NCBI GenBank assembly: GCA_027001525.1
Contig: JALTMR010000219.1
Coordinates: 1-5,524, forward strand
DNA: 5,524 nucleotides
Direction of reading: 5' to 3'
Source: Gammaproteobacteria bacterium
Lineage (GTDB): Bacteria > Pseudomonadota > Gammaproteobacteria > Tenderiales > Tenderiaceae
Both the position numbers and the translations under genes were made by a program. Of this stretch, positions 1-5,524 are shown piece by piece. The first letter of the stretch is position 1; every line of letters starts with the position of its first letter. A model generated the notes under the pieces. It was not told where the DNA came from and did no database searches. It saw nothing but the letters and a program-made list of their open reading frames with translations.

Positions 1-17
1 TGCCGCTCACACTGAGG

Positions 18-986
18 CTACGCTTTCGGTAGTTTGGCCAGGGCCTGGGCCAGCCGGGGGTCCAGCGGGGCCGAAACCTCCAGCATTTGCCCCGCCACTG
101 GCCATGAAAACCGGAGTTTATGGGCATGGAGGAAGAGTCGTGAAATTCCAAATGCCTTCATCTCCCGACTAAAGGATTTGTCACCATACTTTTCGTCTCC
201 GACAATCGGATGGTGGCTGTGAGCCGCGTGAACGCGGATTTGATGGGTGCGTCCGGTAAAAAGTTCAACTTCCATTAGGGTGGCATCCCTGTATCTCTCC
301 TGGGGAATAAAGCGGCTGCGAGCCACCTTTCCTTCAGGGCTTACCTGTACAATTCGCTCGCCGGAACGCAACGTGTTCTTCTTCAGGGGCTGATCAATCA
401 GCCTGGCACCGCCTTCCCAGCGCCCTTTGCAAAGGGCCAGGTAGCGCTTGTCAACGCTGCCCTCTCTAAGCATTTCGTGCAACCGCCGCAACGCACTGCG
501 TTTTTTCGCCAGTATCAGGCAACCTGAAGTATCCCTGTCCAGACGATGAACCAGCTCCAGCGACTTTTGCCGGGGCCTGAGAGTGCGCATGGCTTCAATC
601 ACACCGTAATTGATCCCACTGCCACCGTGGACGGCAACGCCGGATGGCTTGTTAATCACCAGCAGCCCGTCGTCTTCATAGATGATGCTCTGTTCCAGCC
701 GCTCAACAAGCCCTCTTCCCGGTGACTCGACAGTTTTCTCTGCCACGCGGACGGGAGGAACTCGAACCACATCCCCTGCCTCAAGGCGGTGGGTTGGCTT
801 GACTCGCCCCTTGTTTACCCGCACCTCCCCTTTGCGCAGAATGCGATAGACGAGGCTTTTGGGCACACCTTTCAGGATGCCCAGGAGGAAATTATCCACC
901 CGCTGCCCTGCACGCTCTTCGTCAATTGTCAGAAATTGAACGCTCGGAGCAGAGTGTGGCACAAACTTATTAGTGTTATCAGTCAT
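18..986 (-). CDS. rluC: Ribosomal large subunit pseudouridine synthase RluC
   Basis: RluC isomerises uridine to pseudouridine at three sites in 23S rRNA (955, 2504 and 2580 in E. coli) during 50S assembly in the cytoplasm. The 322-residue product has an N-terminal S4 RNA-binding domain (about residues 27-80, with AGQRVDNFL and [15 protein letters not shown]) followed by an RluA-type synthase domain (about 100-315). The catalytic motif HRLDRDTSG lies at 147-155, with D150 as the expected nucleophilic aspartate. [13 protein letters not shown] (112-124), [13 protein letters not shown] and [10 protein letters not shown] (245-254) are further family blocks. Length matches E. coli RluC apart from a slightly longer N-terminus. 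An in-frame TAA directly precedes the ATG, so the start cannot lie further upstream; no clear Shine-Dalgarno is visible. The gene is divergent from rne, as in E. coli. It ends 17 bases from the window edge, so any downstream operon partner is unseen. Confidence 0.97.
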   Translation of the reverse strand: MTDNTNKFVPHSAPSVQFLTIDEERAGQRVDNFLLGILKGVPKSLVYRILRKGEVRVNKGRVKPTHRLEAGDVVRVPPVRVAEKTVESPGRGLVERLEQSIIYEDDGLLVINKPSGVAVHGGSGINYGVIEAMRTLRPRQKSLELVHRLDRDTSGCLILAKKRSALRRLHEMLREGSVDKRYLALCKGRWEGGARLIDQPLKKNTLRSGERIVQVSPEGKVARSRFIPQERYRDATLMEVELFTGRTHQIRVHAAHSHHPIVGDEKYGDKSFSREMKAFGISRLFLHAHKLRFSWPVAGQMLEVSAPLDPRLAQALAKLPKA

Positions 987-1015
987 TTATCTGTTGATTT
1001 CTGGTGGGAATTCAC

Positions 1016-1044
1016 TTTCATGCCCTAAAGGAACATGCTATATT
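1016..1044 (+). promoter_or_regulatory. Candidate sigma-70 promoter for rne
   Basis: An extended -10 element (TG, one base, then TATATT at 1039-1044) is preceded at a 17-base spacer by a weak -35, TTTCAT at 1016-1021. Predicted transcription would start near 1051, giving a leader of about 600 nt before the rne ATG, similar in kind to the long rne leader of E. coli. The match rests mainly on the extended -10. The promoter lies 30-60 bases from the rluC start, so rluC control signals must overlap it on the other strand, but I could not pick out a rluC -10 with confidence. Confidence 0.45.
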
Positions 1045-1368
1045 TGATCGGTGTTGTGGAACACTTCTGTGAAGAGCAGCTTTTCGCTGAACTAGGCCAC
1101 CACCATTCGACGCGGATGGGTTCACTCAAGCGCTTGTGCGCTAACTGACCGGAGGGTTCAGTTCTGTCTCGTGTCCATAAGAGCTGAAAATAAATTCAGC
1201 CCAAGACGCCCGCCATATCTGGTGCGTTGAAGAGGTAAATTCTACCACCTCGTAATGCTTAAAAATAGGCAGCACTACGGGGCGGTGTAGAGAAACATCA
1301 CTCCTCGATGATTCCCGAGGAAATGAAACAACTAATTGCGGTTTAACGAATAATTGCGCTCCCATGTT

Positions 1369-1431
1369 GTCTGTTTGGGGGTGCTGAATGAGCCCACGAC
1401 GTGGGACAGACAGGCCATCTGTGGTCGCCTG
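1369..1431 (+). promoter_or_regulatory. Nested stem-loop element in the rne leader
   Basis: GTCTGT (1369-1374) pairs with ACAGAC (1406-1411). Directly inside the 3' arm sits a second perfect stem, CCCAC (1393-1397) with GTGGG (1401-1405), so the two helices can stack coaxially. The 18 unpaired bases at 1375-1392 include a five-G run. A third hairpin follows, with AGGC (1412-1415) pairing GCCT (1427-1430). The segment ACAGA (1406-1410) can instead pair with TCTGT (1418-1422), which is exclusive with the outer stem. The structure was read by eye, with no energy calculation or covariation. Confidence 0.4.
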
Positions 1432-1512
1432 GTTAAATAGAATATAGAGTTTGCGTGCCCGCACCACCCGTGGATTGAAAGTGAGCAGGCAAGCCATTTA
1501 TCAACGACCACT

Positions 1513-1546
1513 CCCCTTCAGTCTGACGATAGGGCTGAAGTAAGGG
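1513..1546 (+). promoter_or_regulatory. Bulged stem-loop in the rne leader
   Basis: CTTCAG (1516-1521) pairs perfectly with CTGAAG (1535-1540). The helix extends outward past a three-base bulge (TAA, 1541-1543) through CCC (1513-1515) with GGG (1544-1546). It lies about 100 bases upstream of the rne start codon and is among the strongest local inverted repeats in the leader. There is no T-run after it, so it is not an intrinsic terminator. Confidence 0.4.
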
Positions 1547-1554
1547 GGCCATGT

Positions 1555-1587
1555 AGAGAGCCCTAGCGCCTCTCTCGCCAGTCTAGG
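1555..1587 (+). promoter_or_regulatory. Candidate H-type pseudoknot in the rne leader
   Basis: AGAGAG (1555-1560) pairs with CTCTCT (1570-1575), enclosing the nine-base loop 1561-1569. Within that loop CCTAG (1562-1566) is complementary to CTAGG (1583-1587) downstream of the stem, which is the geometry of an H-type pseudoknot. It lies 63-95 bases before the rne start codon. Five-base complementarity can arise by chance, so the second helix is tentative; the first helix is firmer. Confidence 0.3.
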
Positions 1588-1634
1588 CTGTACGATCTTA
1601 TTCAGCATCCAGTGCCAGCGACACGGTTGAGCTC

Positions 1635-1639
1635 AGGAG
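1635..1639 (+). promoter_or_regulatory. rne ribosome binding site
   Basis: AGGAG lies 11 bases before the ATG at 1651, a slightly long spacing. It overlaps the end of an eight-base palindrome, TGAGCTCA (1628-1635). An intervening ATG at 1640 opens only a four-codon frame, is too close to the AGGAG, and is not taken as a start. The RNase E start at 1651 is also fixed by the conserved [11 protein letters not shown]-terminus. Confidence 0.7.
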
Positions 1640-1650
1640 ATGCATAAAAC

Positions 1651-4392
1651 ATGAAAAGAATGCTAATTAACGCGACTCAAAAAGAGGAGTTGCGTGTTGC
1701 GCTGGTCGATGGTCAGCGTCTTTATGATCTGGATATCGAAACTCCCGGCCGGGAGCAGAAAAAATCAAACATCTACAAAGGCAAAATTACCCGCATCGAA
1801 CCCAGCCTGGAAGCGGCGTTTATCGATTACGGTGCTCAACGTCACGGCTTCCTGTCACTGAAGGAGGTGGCCCGCTCTTGCTTCGCCAACTCGCCCTCTG
1901 GTGATGGCCGCATCAACATTAAAGATGTTTTGCGAGAGGGACAGGAAGTTCTCGTTCAGGTGGACAAGGAGGAGCGAGGCAACAAAGGCGCCGCACTCAC
2001 CACCTTTATCAGCCTGGCCGGACGCTACCTTGTTTTGATGCCAAACAACCCTCGCGCCGGGGGCGTTTCCCGCCGCATTGAAGGCAACGACCGCTCTGAG
2101 CTGAAAGAGGCGATGGCCGCACTTGAAGTGCCAGAGGGGATGGGGATGATTGTCCGCACCGCCGGCGTTGGCAAAAGTGTTGAAGAGTTGCAGTGGGATT
2201 TGGACTACTTACTGCGTCTTTGGTCTGCCATTGAACGAGCCAACAAAGAAAACACCTCTCCCAGCCTCATCTATCAGGAGAGCAATATCGTTATTCGCGC
2301 CATTCGCGACTATTTTCGCCAGGATATTGGTGAAATCCTGATCGATGACCACGAGGTATATGAAAGCGCGGTGGACTTCATGCAGCACGTTATGCCGCAT
2401 AACCTGAAGAAGCTGAAGCACTACGATGACCATGTCCCGCTGTTTTCTCGCTACCAGATAGAGAGCCAGATAGAGACCGCATTTCAGCACGATGTTCGCC
2501 TCCCCTCCGGTGGCTCCATTGTTATCGACCGCACGGAAGCACTCATCTCCATCGACATCAACTCCTCCCGCGCCACTCAGGGTGGGGATATTGAAGAGAC
2601 AGCCCTCAATACCAACCTGGAAGCCGCTGAAGAGATTGCCCGCCAGTTACGGCTGCGCGATTTAGGTGGATTGGTTGTGATCGACTTCATCGACATGACT
2701 CCCGCCCGGAATCAGCGTGAGGTGGAGAATCGACTGCGTGATTGTCTCAAGATGGATCGGGCCCGCGTTCAAATTGGCCGCATCTCCCGTTTTGGTCTGC
2801 TGGAGATGTCTCGTCAGCGACTCAGGCCATCACTGGGCGAGTCGATTCAGATCAACTGTCCCCGCTGCCTGGGCGAAGGCACCATTCGCAATGTTGAGTC
2901 ACTCTCGCTGGCCATCCTGCGTCTCATCGAAGAAGAGGCAATGAAAGAGAAGTCTGCTCGCATTGAAGCACTGTTACCACTGCAGGTGGCAACATTTCTG
3001 CTCAACGAAAAACGTGCGGCGGTTAACGATATCGAAGTGCGTCACAGCACCCATGTCGTGCTCATCCCCAACCCGGCAATGGAAACACCACACTACGAGG
3101 TGAGGCGCGTGCGCCTGGATGAGCAGGAGGAAAGCGCCAGCGAACGAGCCTCCAGCTACAAAAAAATCAGGACATCAACACCCCAGCACGGCGCAACGAC
3201 CAAACCGACGACAAAAATCGAAGAACCCGCCGTCAAGGGCGTACACCCGACAACGCCGGTACCCACCAGGCCAGCGCCCCACTCCAGCGCTCAGAGAGAT
3301 GCAGAGGTCGGCTTCATCAAACGGTTGTGGACCACACTCTTCGGCAGTGGATCCACGAAGCAGAGCGAGCAGGAAGAGAAGGATAGCGACACCAGGACGG
3401 AACGTGACACCAACAGAGCTGGTCGCGGACGCCGCACCCCTCAAACGCGAAACAAAAGTGGCTCAGGGGGCCGGGGGCGCAGCACCCGACGCAATAACCA
3501 GCCTCGCGGACGCCGTAACGAAGAGACGAAAGACCAGGCAGGCGCATCTGGATCAGGCAGTGGCAAACAGGTAAAAGAGACCGCCACAGATGTCACAGGC
3601 ACGGCCAACGAGAACAACTCCGCCAACAGCACGGACAAACCGAGCGGCAACGGAGAGTCACGCCGCGGGCGTCGTGGCGGCAGTCGCCGCCGCAGAGCAC
3701 CACAGGGGGCCAATAAGCCAGAGACGGATGCTCAGGCCACCACCAAACCCGACAGCAAAAAAGATGCGGCTGAAGGTAACGTAAGAGAGGACAAGGCCGG
3801 CCAAGAAGCAACCACCAGCAACGGTGATGCCCAAGCGCCCAAAGAGCGCCGCCCCAGAAGACCTCGCCGTGGGCCGCGCACCCGCCGAAACAGCAGCGAT
3901 AGAGGTGAACGCCAGCAGGAGCCAACAAGTGTGCCTGCATCTGGTGATACGTCCCAGCCAAAAGCAGCAAAAGGCAAGGACGAGGTCAGCGAAGAAAAAC
4001 CTGCAGCCGGTCGCAGCGACGTCTCCAGCAAACCCTCCAGTAAACCCAAAGAGAGCAGCGGGACAACAACCCGGCAACCTGTCGCGTCGCTTCCAGTACC
4101 TGCTCCCAGTGACGCCGGAAAAGCGATAAAGCCGACTGAACCTGCGCAGTCAAAGCTCCCCGCAGCCGCGCCTGCAGCGGCCAAACCAGCCGTAGAGAAG
4201 AGTGCGAAAAGCGACAGCGACAGCAAGAGCGAGGTAAAAAAAGAGCCCGCCAAGGTGGTGGCGGCGACAAAGGATGTAGCCAAGGAGAAAAAGGAGAAAC
4301 CGGCATCCAAGGCCGAGGTAAAAACAGCGACAGTAGCTCCGGTGGTGCCGACAGCTCCAGCCAAGAGCGACAGCGCACCTAAGGAAGACTAG
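1651..4392 (+). CDS. rne: Ribonuclease E
   Basis: Endoribonuclease that cleaves AU-rich single-stranded RNA, processes rRNA and tRNA precursors, and scaffolds the RNA degradosome at the inner membrane. The catalytic half (residues 1 to about 490) follows E. coli RNase E almost residue for residue from [10 protein letters not shown]. It comprises RNase H-like segments, an S1 domain (about 39-119) with F57 and F67, a 5' sensor with R169 and T170, and a DNase I-like domain (about 278-400). Metal ligands are D302 and D345 (E. coli D303 and D346), and the CPRC zinc link has C403 and C406, so the tetramer should form. The C-terminal half is disordered. An amphipathic helix at about 553-565 ([12 protein letters not shown]) fits the membrane-targeting segment, arginine-rich RNA-binding patches lie at 591-622, 671-682 and 731-746, and residues 747-913 are Ala/Lys/Pro/Ser-rich. 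No NDPR or REER motif is seen. At 913 residues it is shorter than the E. coli enzyme (1061). Likely autoregulated through its leader. Confidence 0.98.
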   Translation: MKRMLINATQKEELRVALVDGQRLYDLDIETPGREQKKSNIYKGKITRIEPSLEAAFIDYGAQRHGFLSLKEVARSCFANSPSGDGRINIKDVLREGQEVLVQVDKEERGNKGAALTTFISLAGRYLVLMPNNPRAGGVSRRIEGNDRSELKEAMAALEVPEGMGMIVRTAGVGKSVEELQWDLDYLLRLWSAIERANKENTSPSLIYQESNIVIRAIRDYFRQDIGEILIDDHEVYESAVDFMQHVMPHNLKKLKHYDDHVPLFSRYQIESQIETAFQHDVRLPSGGSIVIDRTEALISIDINSSRATQGGDIEETALNTNLEAAEEIARQLRLRDLGGLVVIDFIDMTPARNQREVENRLRDCLKMDRARVQIGRISRFGLLEMSRQRLRPSLGESIQINCPRCLGEGTIRNVESLSLAILRLIEEEAMKEKSARIEALLPLQVATFLLNEKRAAVNDIEVRHSTHVVLIPNPAMETPHYEVRRVRLDEQEESASERASSYKKIRTSTPQHGATTKPTTKIEEPAVKGVHPTTPVPTRPAPHSSAQRDAEVGFIKRLWTTLFGSGSTKQSEQEEKDSDTRTERDTNRAGRGRRTPQTRNKSGSGGRGRSTRRNNQPRGRRNEETKDQAGASGSGSGKQVKETATDVTGTANENNSANSTDKPSGNGESRRGRRGGSRRRRAPQGANKPETDAQATTKPDSKKDAAEGNVREDKAGQEATTSNGDAQAPKERRPRRPRRGPRTRRNSSDRGERQQEPTSVPASGDTSQPKAAKGKDEVSEEKPAAGRSDVSSKPSSKPKESSGTTTRQPVASLPVPAPSDAGKAIKPTEPAQSKLPAAAPAAAKPAVEKSAKSDSDSKSEVKKEPAKVVAATKDVAKEKKEKPASKAEVKTATVAPVVPTAPAKSDSAPKED

Positions 4393-4402
4393 CCAGGCCA
4401 GG

Positions 4403-4442
4403 AAAAAGCAGCACCCCTTCTCCGAACGAGAAGGGATGCTGC
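4403..4442 (-). terminator. Intrinsic terminator of the phosphatase gene
   Basis: A strong hairpin has outer stem GCAGCA (4408-4413) with TGCTGC (4437-4442), one C-A mismatch, inner stem CCCTTCTC (4415-4422) with GAGAAGGG (4428-4435), and loop CGAAC. Five A residues at 4403-4407 become a T-tract directly after the stem when read on the minus strand, so it is an intrinsic terminator for leftward transcription. It begins 31 bases past the phosphatase stop codon. On the rne side there is no T-run after the stem. For rne it could at most be a 3'-end hairpin or a weak terminator. Confidence 0.8.
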
Positions 4443-4473
4443 AATGGCCAGTGGCCGTGCCGCTACGCGTTAC

Positions 4474-4947
4474 TCACAACCGGTTCTGGCGAATATCTTC
4501 AAGCAACCCTTTCGACGCCGCTTCAACCAGATCCAGCACATGTTCAAAACCGCTTCCCCCACCGTAATAGGGGTCTGGCACTTCCTGCTCAGGTAACTGT
4601 GGGGCAAATTTCAAAAACAATTCAAGCTTGGCCGCCTGACCCGCAGGACAGATTTCCCGAAGGTTCTCCAAATTACTCTCATCCATCGCCAACACATAAT
4701 CAAATTCGTCAAAATCTTCAGGGCAGACCTGACGCGCCCGCAATGCACTTAAATCAACCCCCCGGGCTAATGCGGCCTTTTGTGAGCGAGCATCGGGGGA
4801 TTTCCCGACATGGTAGGCATGGGTACCCGCTGAATCAATCTGGATCTGACGACCAACACCTTGCTCATCAACAAGCTGCTGAAATACACCATGCGCTGTC
4901 GGAGAGCGGCAAATATTTCCCAGGCAGACAAAAAGCACTTTAATCAT
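4474..4947 (-). CDS. ptpA: Low-molecular-weight protein tyrosine phosphatase
   Basis: Cytoplasmic phosphatase that hydrolyses phosphotyrosine through a cysteinyl-phosphate intermediate; its substrate here is unknown. In other bacteria relatives act on tyrosine kinases of exopolysaccharide export, but no such kinase is in view. From the chosen ATG the product has 157 residues, typical of the family. The P-loop CLGNICRSP near the N-terminus gives nucleophile C8 and phosphate-binding R14. The general-acid loop DPYYGG has D125 and the paired tyrosines. The frame can be extended to a TTG at 4953, adding two residues (TTG, GTT), but GAAGG at 4954-4958 abuts that codon and sits six bases before the ATG at 4947, so ATG is preferred. 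It is convergent with rne and ends in its own terminator. The symbol follows the Pseudomonas gene next to kdsB (PA2978) and is positional; the family call is secure. Confidence 0.94.
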   Translation of the reverse strand: MIKVLFVCLGNICRSPTAHGVFQQLVDEQGVGRQIQIDSAGTHAYHVGKSPDARSQKAALARGVDLSALRARQVCPEDFDEFDYVLAMDESNLENLREICPAGQAAKLELFLKFAPQLPEQEVPDPYYGGGSGFEHVLDLVEAASKGLLEDIRQNRL

Positions 4948-4953
4948 AACCAA

Positions 4954-4958
4954 CCTTC
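4954..4958 (-). promoter_or_regulatory. Ribosome binding site deciding the phosphatase start
   Basis: On the minus strand GAAGG is six bases from the ATG at 4947-4945 and zero bases from the in-frame TTG at 4953-4951. Normal spacing therefore selects the ATG. Confidence 0.65.
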
Positions 4959-4972
4959 GTTTTAGTCACACG

Positions 4973-5001
4973 TTTTCAAATAATCGCTTTCAGACTAGAA
5001 T
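4973..5001 (+). promoter_or_regulatory. Candidate sigma-70 promoter for the 92-residue protein
   Basis: TTTTCA at 4973-4978 (four of six to TTGACA) is separated by exactly 17 bases from TAGAAT at 4996-5001 (five of six to TATAAT). Transcription would start near 5008, about 34 bases before the ATG at 5042. The same 94-base gap must also hold the promoter of the divergent phosphatase gene unless transcription reads in from kdsB; no good minus-strand -35/-10 pair was found. Confidence 0.45.
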
Positions 5002-5041
5002 AGGCAGCCACCCCCCGAAACCATAAGCAGTGCTACCTACC

Positions 5042-5320
5042 ATGAGTGAAGTCACCCGTAATGTAGATATCGAAAAACTGAGAGAGCTGATTGGGACTGA
5101 GGTTCAGCACGACGGCCGGGGCTACCAGATCATTGAAATACTGGAAGACGGACCAGCATTAATTCTTCAACACCATGAACAACCCACCCACATCCAGGCA
5201 GATCAGCATGGTGAAGCTCGCCGCAAGGTTCCCACAACCATCACTATCCAGATACTGGACCCGGATAGCGGCGCTTATAGCCAGGCATTCAGGCGCCTGA
5301 ATTTAAGTGCTTTTCTCTAA
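5042..5320 (+). CDS. Uncharacterised 92-residue protein
   Basis: I do not recognise a named family. The product is a small soluble protein without cysteine, signal peptide or membrane segment. A short helix is likely at residues 10-17 (IEKLRELI). It is followed by alternating strand-like stretches: [44 protein letters not shown] and [12 protein letters not shown]. Such a pattern would suit a small SH3-like beta barrel, but this is inference from pattern alone. Codon use looks like its neighbours, and a plausible promoter lies upstream, supporting a real gene. The ATG at 5042 is preferred over an in-frame GTG at 5030; neither has a clear Shine-Dalgarno, which leaves the start uncertain. It is divergent from the phosphatase gene, and its last 18 bases overlap the end of the convergent kdsB. 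In Pseudomonas, phosphatase and kdsB are adjacent on one strand, so this gene interrupts that pair. Confidence 0.75.
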   Translation: MSEVTRNVDIEKLRELIGTEVQHDGRGYQIIEILEDGPALILQHHEQPTHIQADQHGEARRKVPTTITIQILDPDSGAYSQAFRRLNLSAFL

Positions 5321-5524
5321 CAGCGACCGGACGTAAGCCAAATCTTCCTCAGTATCAACGCCTGGTGGCGTCTTCTCCACTGCCTCAGCCACATGGATCT
5401 TTCGACCATGCCAAAGCACCCTTAACTGCTCCAGCGACTCCATCGCCTCCAGCTCACAAGCTGGCCAGGTGACGTACTCTTTCACCAACGCGGCTCGATA
5501 GGCGTAGAGCCCCACGTGACGATA
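5303..5524 (-). CDS. kdsB: 3-deoxy-manno-octulosonate cytidylyltransferase, C-terminal part
   Basis: KdsB activates Kdo with CTP to give CMP-Kdo, the donor for the inner core of lipopolysaccharide; it acts in the cytoplasm. Only the last 73 codons are in the window, and the frame is open to the right edge, where it reads [11 protein letters not shown]. Matches to E. coli KdsB include the HVGLYAYR block, [16 protein letters not shown] (E. coli [16 protein letters not shown]) and the closing [12 protein letters not shown] (E. coli GVDTPEDLERVR), whose aspartate belongs to the metal/nucleotide site of the family. The gene is truncated by the window, not broken. It reads toward the phosphatase gene on the same strand, but the 92-residue gene lies between them on the opposite strand. 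Confidence 0.95.
   Translation of the reverse strand, partial: YRHVGLYAYRAALVKEYVTWPACELEAMESLEQLRVLWHGRKIHVAEAVEKTPPGVDTEEDLAYVRSLLEKST

Larger units (their letters stand above)
1051..1650 (+). promoter_or_regulatory. Long structured rne 5' leader (putative RNase E autoregulatory region)
   Basis: This stretch has no credible gene but many local inverted repeats readable as RNA hairpins on the rne strand. They are 1051-1055/1060-1064 (GTGTT/AACAC), 1077-1080/1086-1089, 1103-1109/1113-1119 (7 bp with one G-U), 1143-1148/1158-1163 (AACTGA/TCAGTT), 1232-1236/1247-1251, 1303-1307/1316-1320 (CCTCG/CGAGG), the nested element at 1369-1431, 1513-1521/1535-1546, and 1555-1560/1570-1575. In E. coli the rne leader folds into hairpins through which RNase E destabilises its own mRNA. 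Enterics (rne5) and Pseudomonas (rne-II) have different leader RNA families, so an autoregulatory role here is by analogy. I cannot tell from one sequence whether this leader belongs to either family or is separate. Confidence 0.55.

Noticed and set aside
1..10. Possible GTG start (minus strand, 10-8) of a gene downstream of rluC
   Set aside because: Only three codons are visible and there is no clear ribosome site. A HAD-family gene often follows rluC in Pseudomonas, but the window cannot show it.
789..1028. 79-codon plus-strand frame across the rluC start
   Set aside because: Antisense shadow of the conserved S4 domain region of rluC, with no recognisable product.
1035..1148. 37-codon plus-strand frame beginning ATG CTA TAT, preceded by AAAGGA
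   Set aside because: The AAGGA is only two bases from the ATG, the ATG overlaps the candidate extended -10 element, and the peptide shows no leader-peptide hallmark such as a run of one amino acid.
1323..1346. Seven-codon frame (MKQLIAV) after GAGG in the rne leader
   Set aside because: GAGG is only two bases from the ATG and is the 3' arm of the CCTCG/CGAGG hairpin; too little to call a leader peptide.
1141..1497. 118-codon open frame on the minus strand inside the rne leader
   Set aside because: No Shine-Dalgarno at usable spacing, no recognisable domain, and it runs antisense to a region rich in RNA hairpins of the rne leader. Best explained as a chance frame, although a homology search would settle it.
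3732..4364. Long minus-strand frame of 210 codons with hydrophobic translation
   Set aside because: It is the complement of the Ala/Lys/Pro-rich RNase E tail, whose codon composition keeps antisense stops rare. Similar shorter frames from 3175 on have the same cause.
4444..4455. GGCCA-G-TGGCC near-palindrome after the terminator hairpin
   Set aside because: Too short and without context to call a binding site, and it has no T-run to serve as a terminator for rne.

Overview
The window is an ordinary-looking chromosomal segment of a gammaproteobacterium. RNase E, RluC and KdsB align by eye with their Escherichia coli counterparts over long stretches. The gene order rluC / rne / low-molecular-weight phosphatase / kdsB recalls the Pseudomonas layout (rluC, rne, murB, ptpA, kdsB). 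Moderate GC and an RNase E of 913 residues fit a Pseudomonadales- or Cellvibrionales-like, possibly marine, bacterium. That placement is inference, not a computed phylogeny.

Layout. Positions 18-986 (minus) encode the 23S rRNA pseudouridine synthase RluC. Positions 987-1650 form a 664-base divergent intergenic region with no convincing gene. It holds a candidate rne promoter near 1016-1044 and a predicted leader of about 600 nt containing many local stem-loops, one nested element with competing pairings and one candidate pseudoknot. Positions 1651-4392 (plus) encode RNase E, with a near-canonical catalytic half and a disordered C-terminal half carrying an amphipathic membrane helix and arginine-rich patches. 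A hairpin at 4403-4442 sits between rne and the convergent phosphatase gene; its T-tract faces only the minus strand. Positions 4474-4947 (minus) encode the phosphatase. It is divergent from a 92-residue uncharacterised protein at 5042-5320 (plus), whose end overlaps by 18 bases the end of kdsB, which runs in from the right edge on the minus strand (5303-5524).

Functional picture. rluC and rne are both ribosome/RNA housekeeping genes sharing a divergent control region. The long structured rne leader is the expected place for RNase E to control its own mRNA, as known in enterics. kdsB belongs to lipopolysaccharide Kdo activation, and the phosphatase usually travels with it. The murB gene that sits between rne and the phosphatase in Pseudomonas is not here. 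No mobile element, CRISPR array, tRNA or rRNA was seen. The points most worth following are the leader structures, the uncharacterised 92-residue protein and the divergent tail of RNase E; I saw no evidence of a wholly new multi-gene system.
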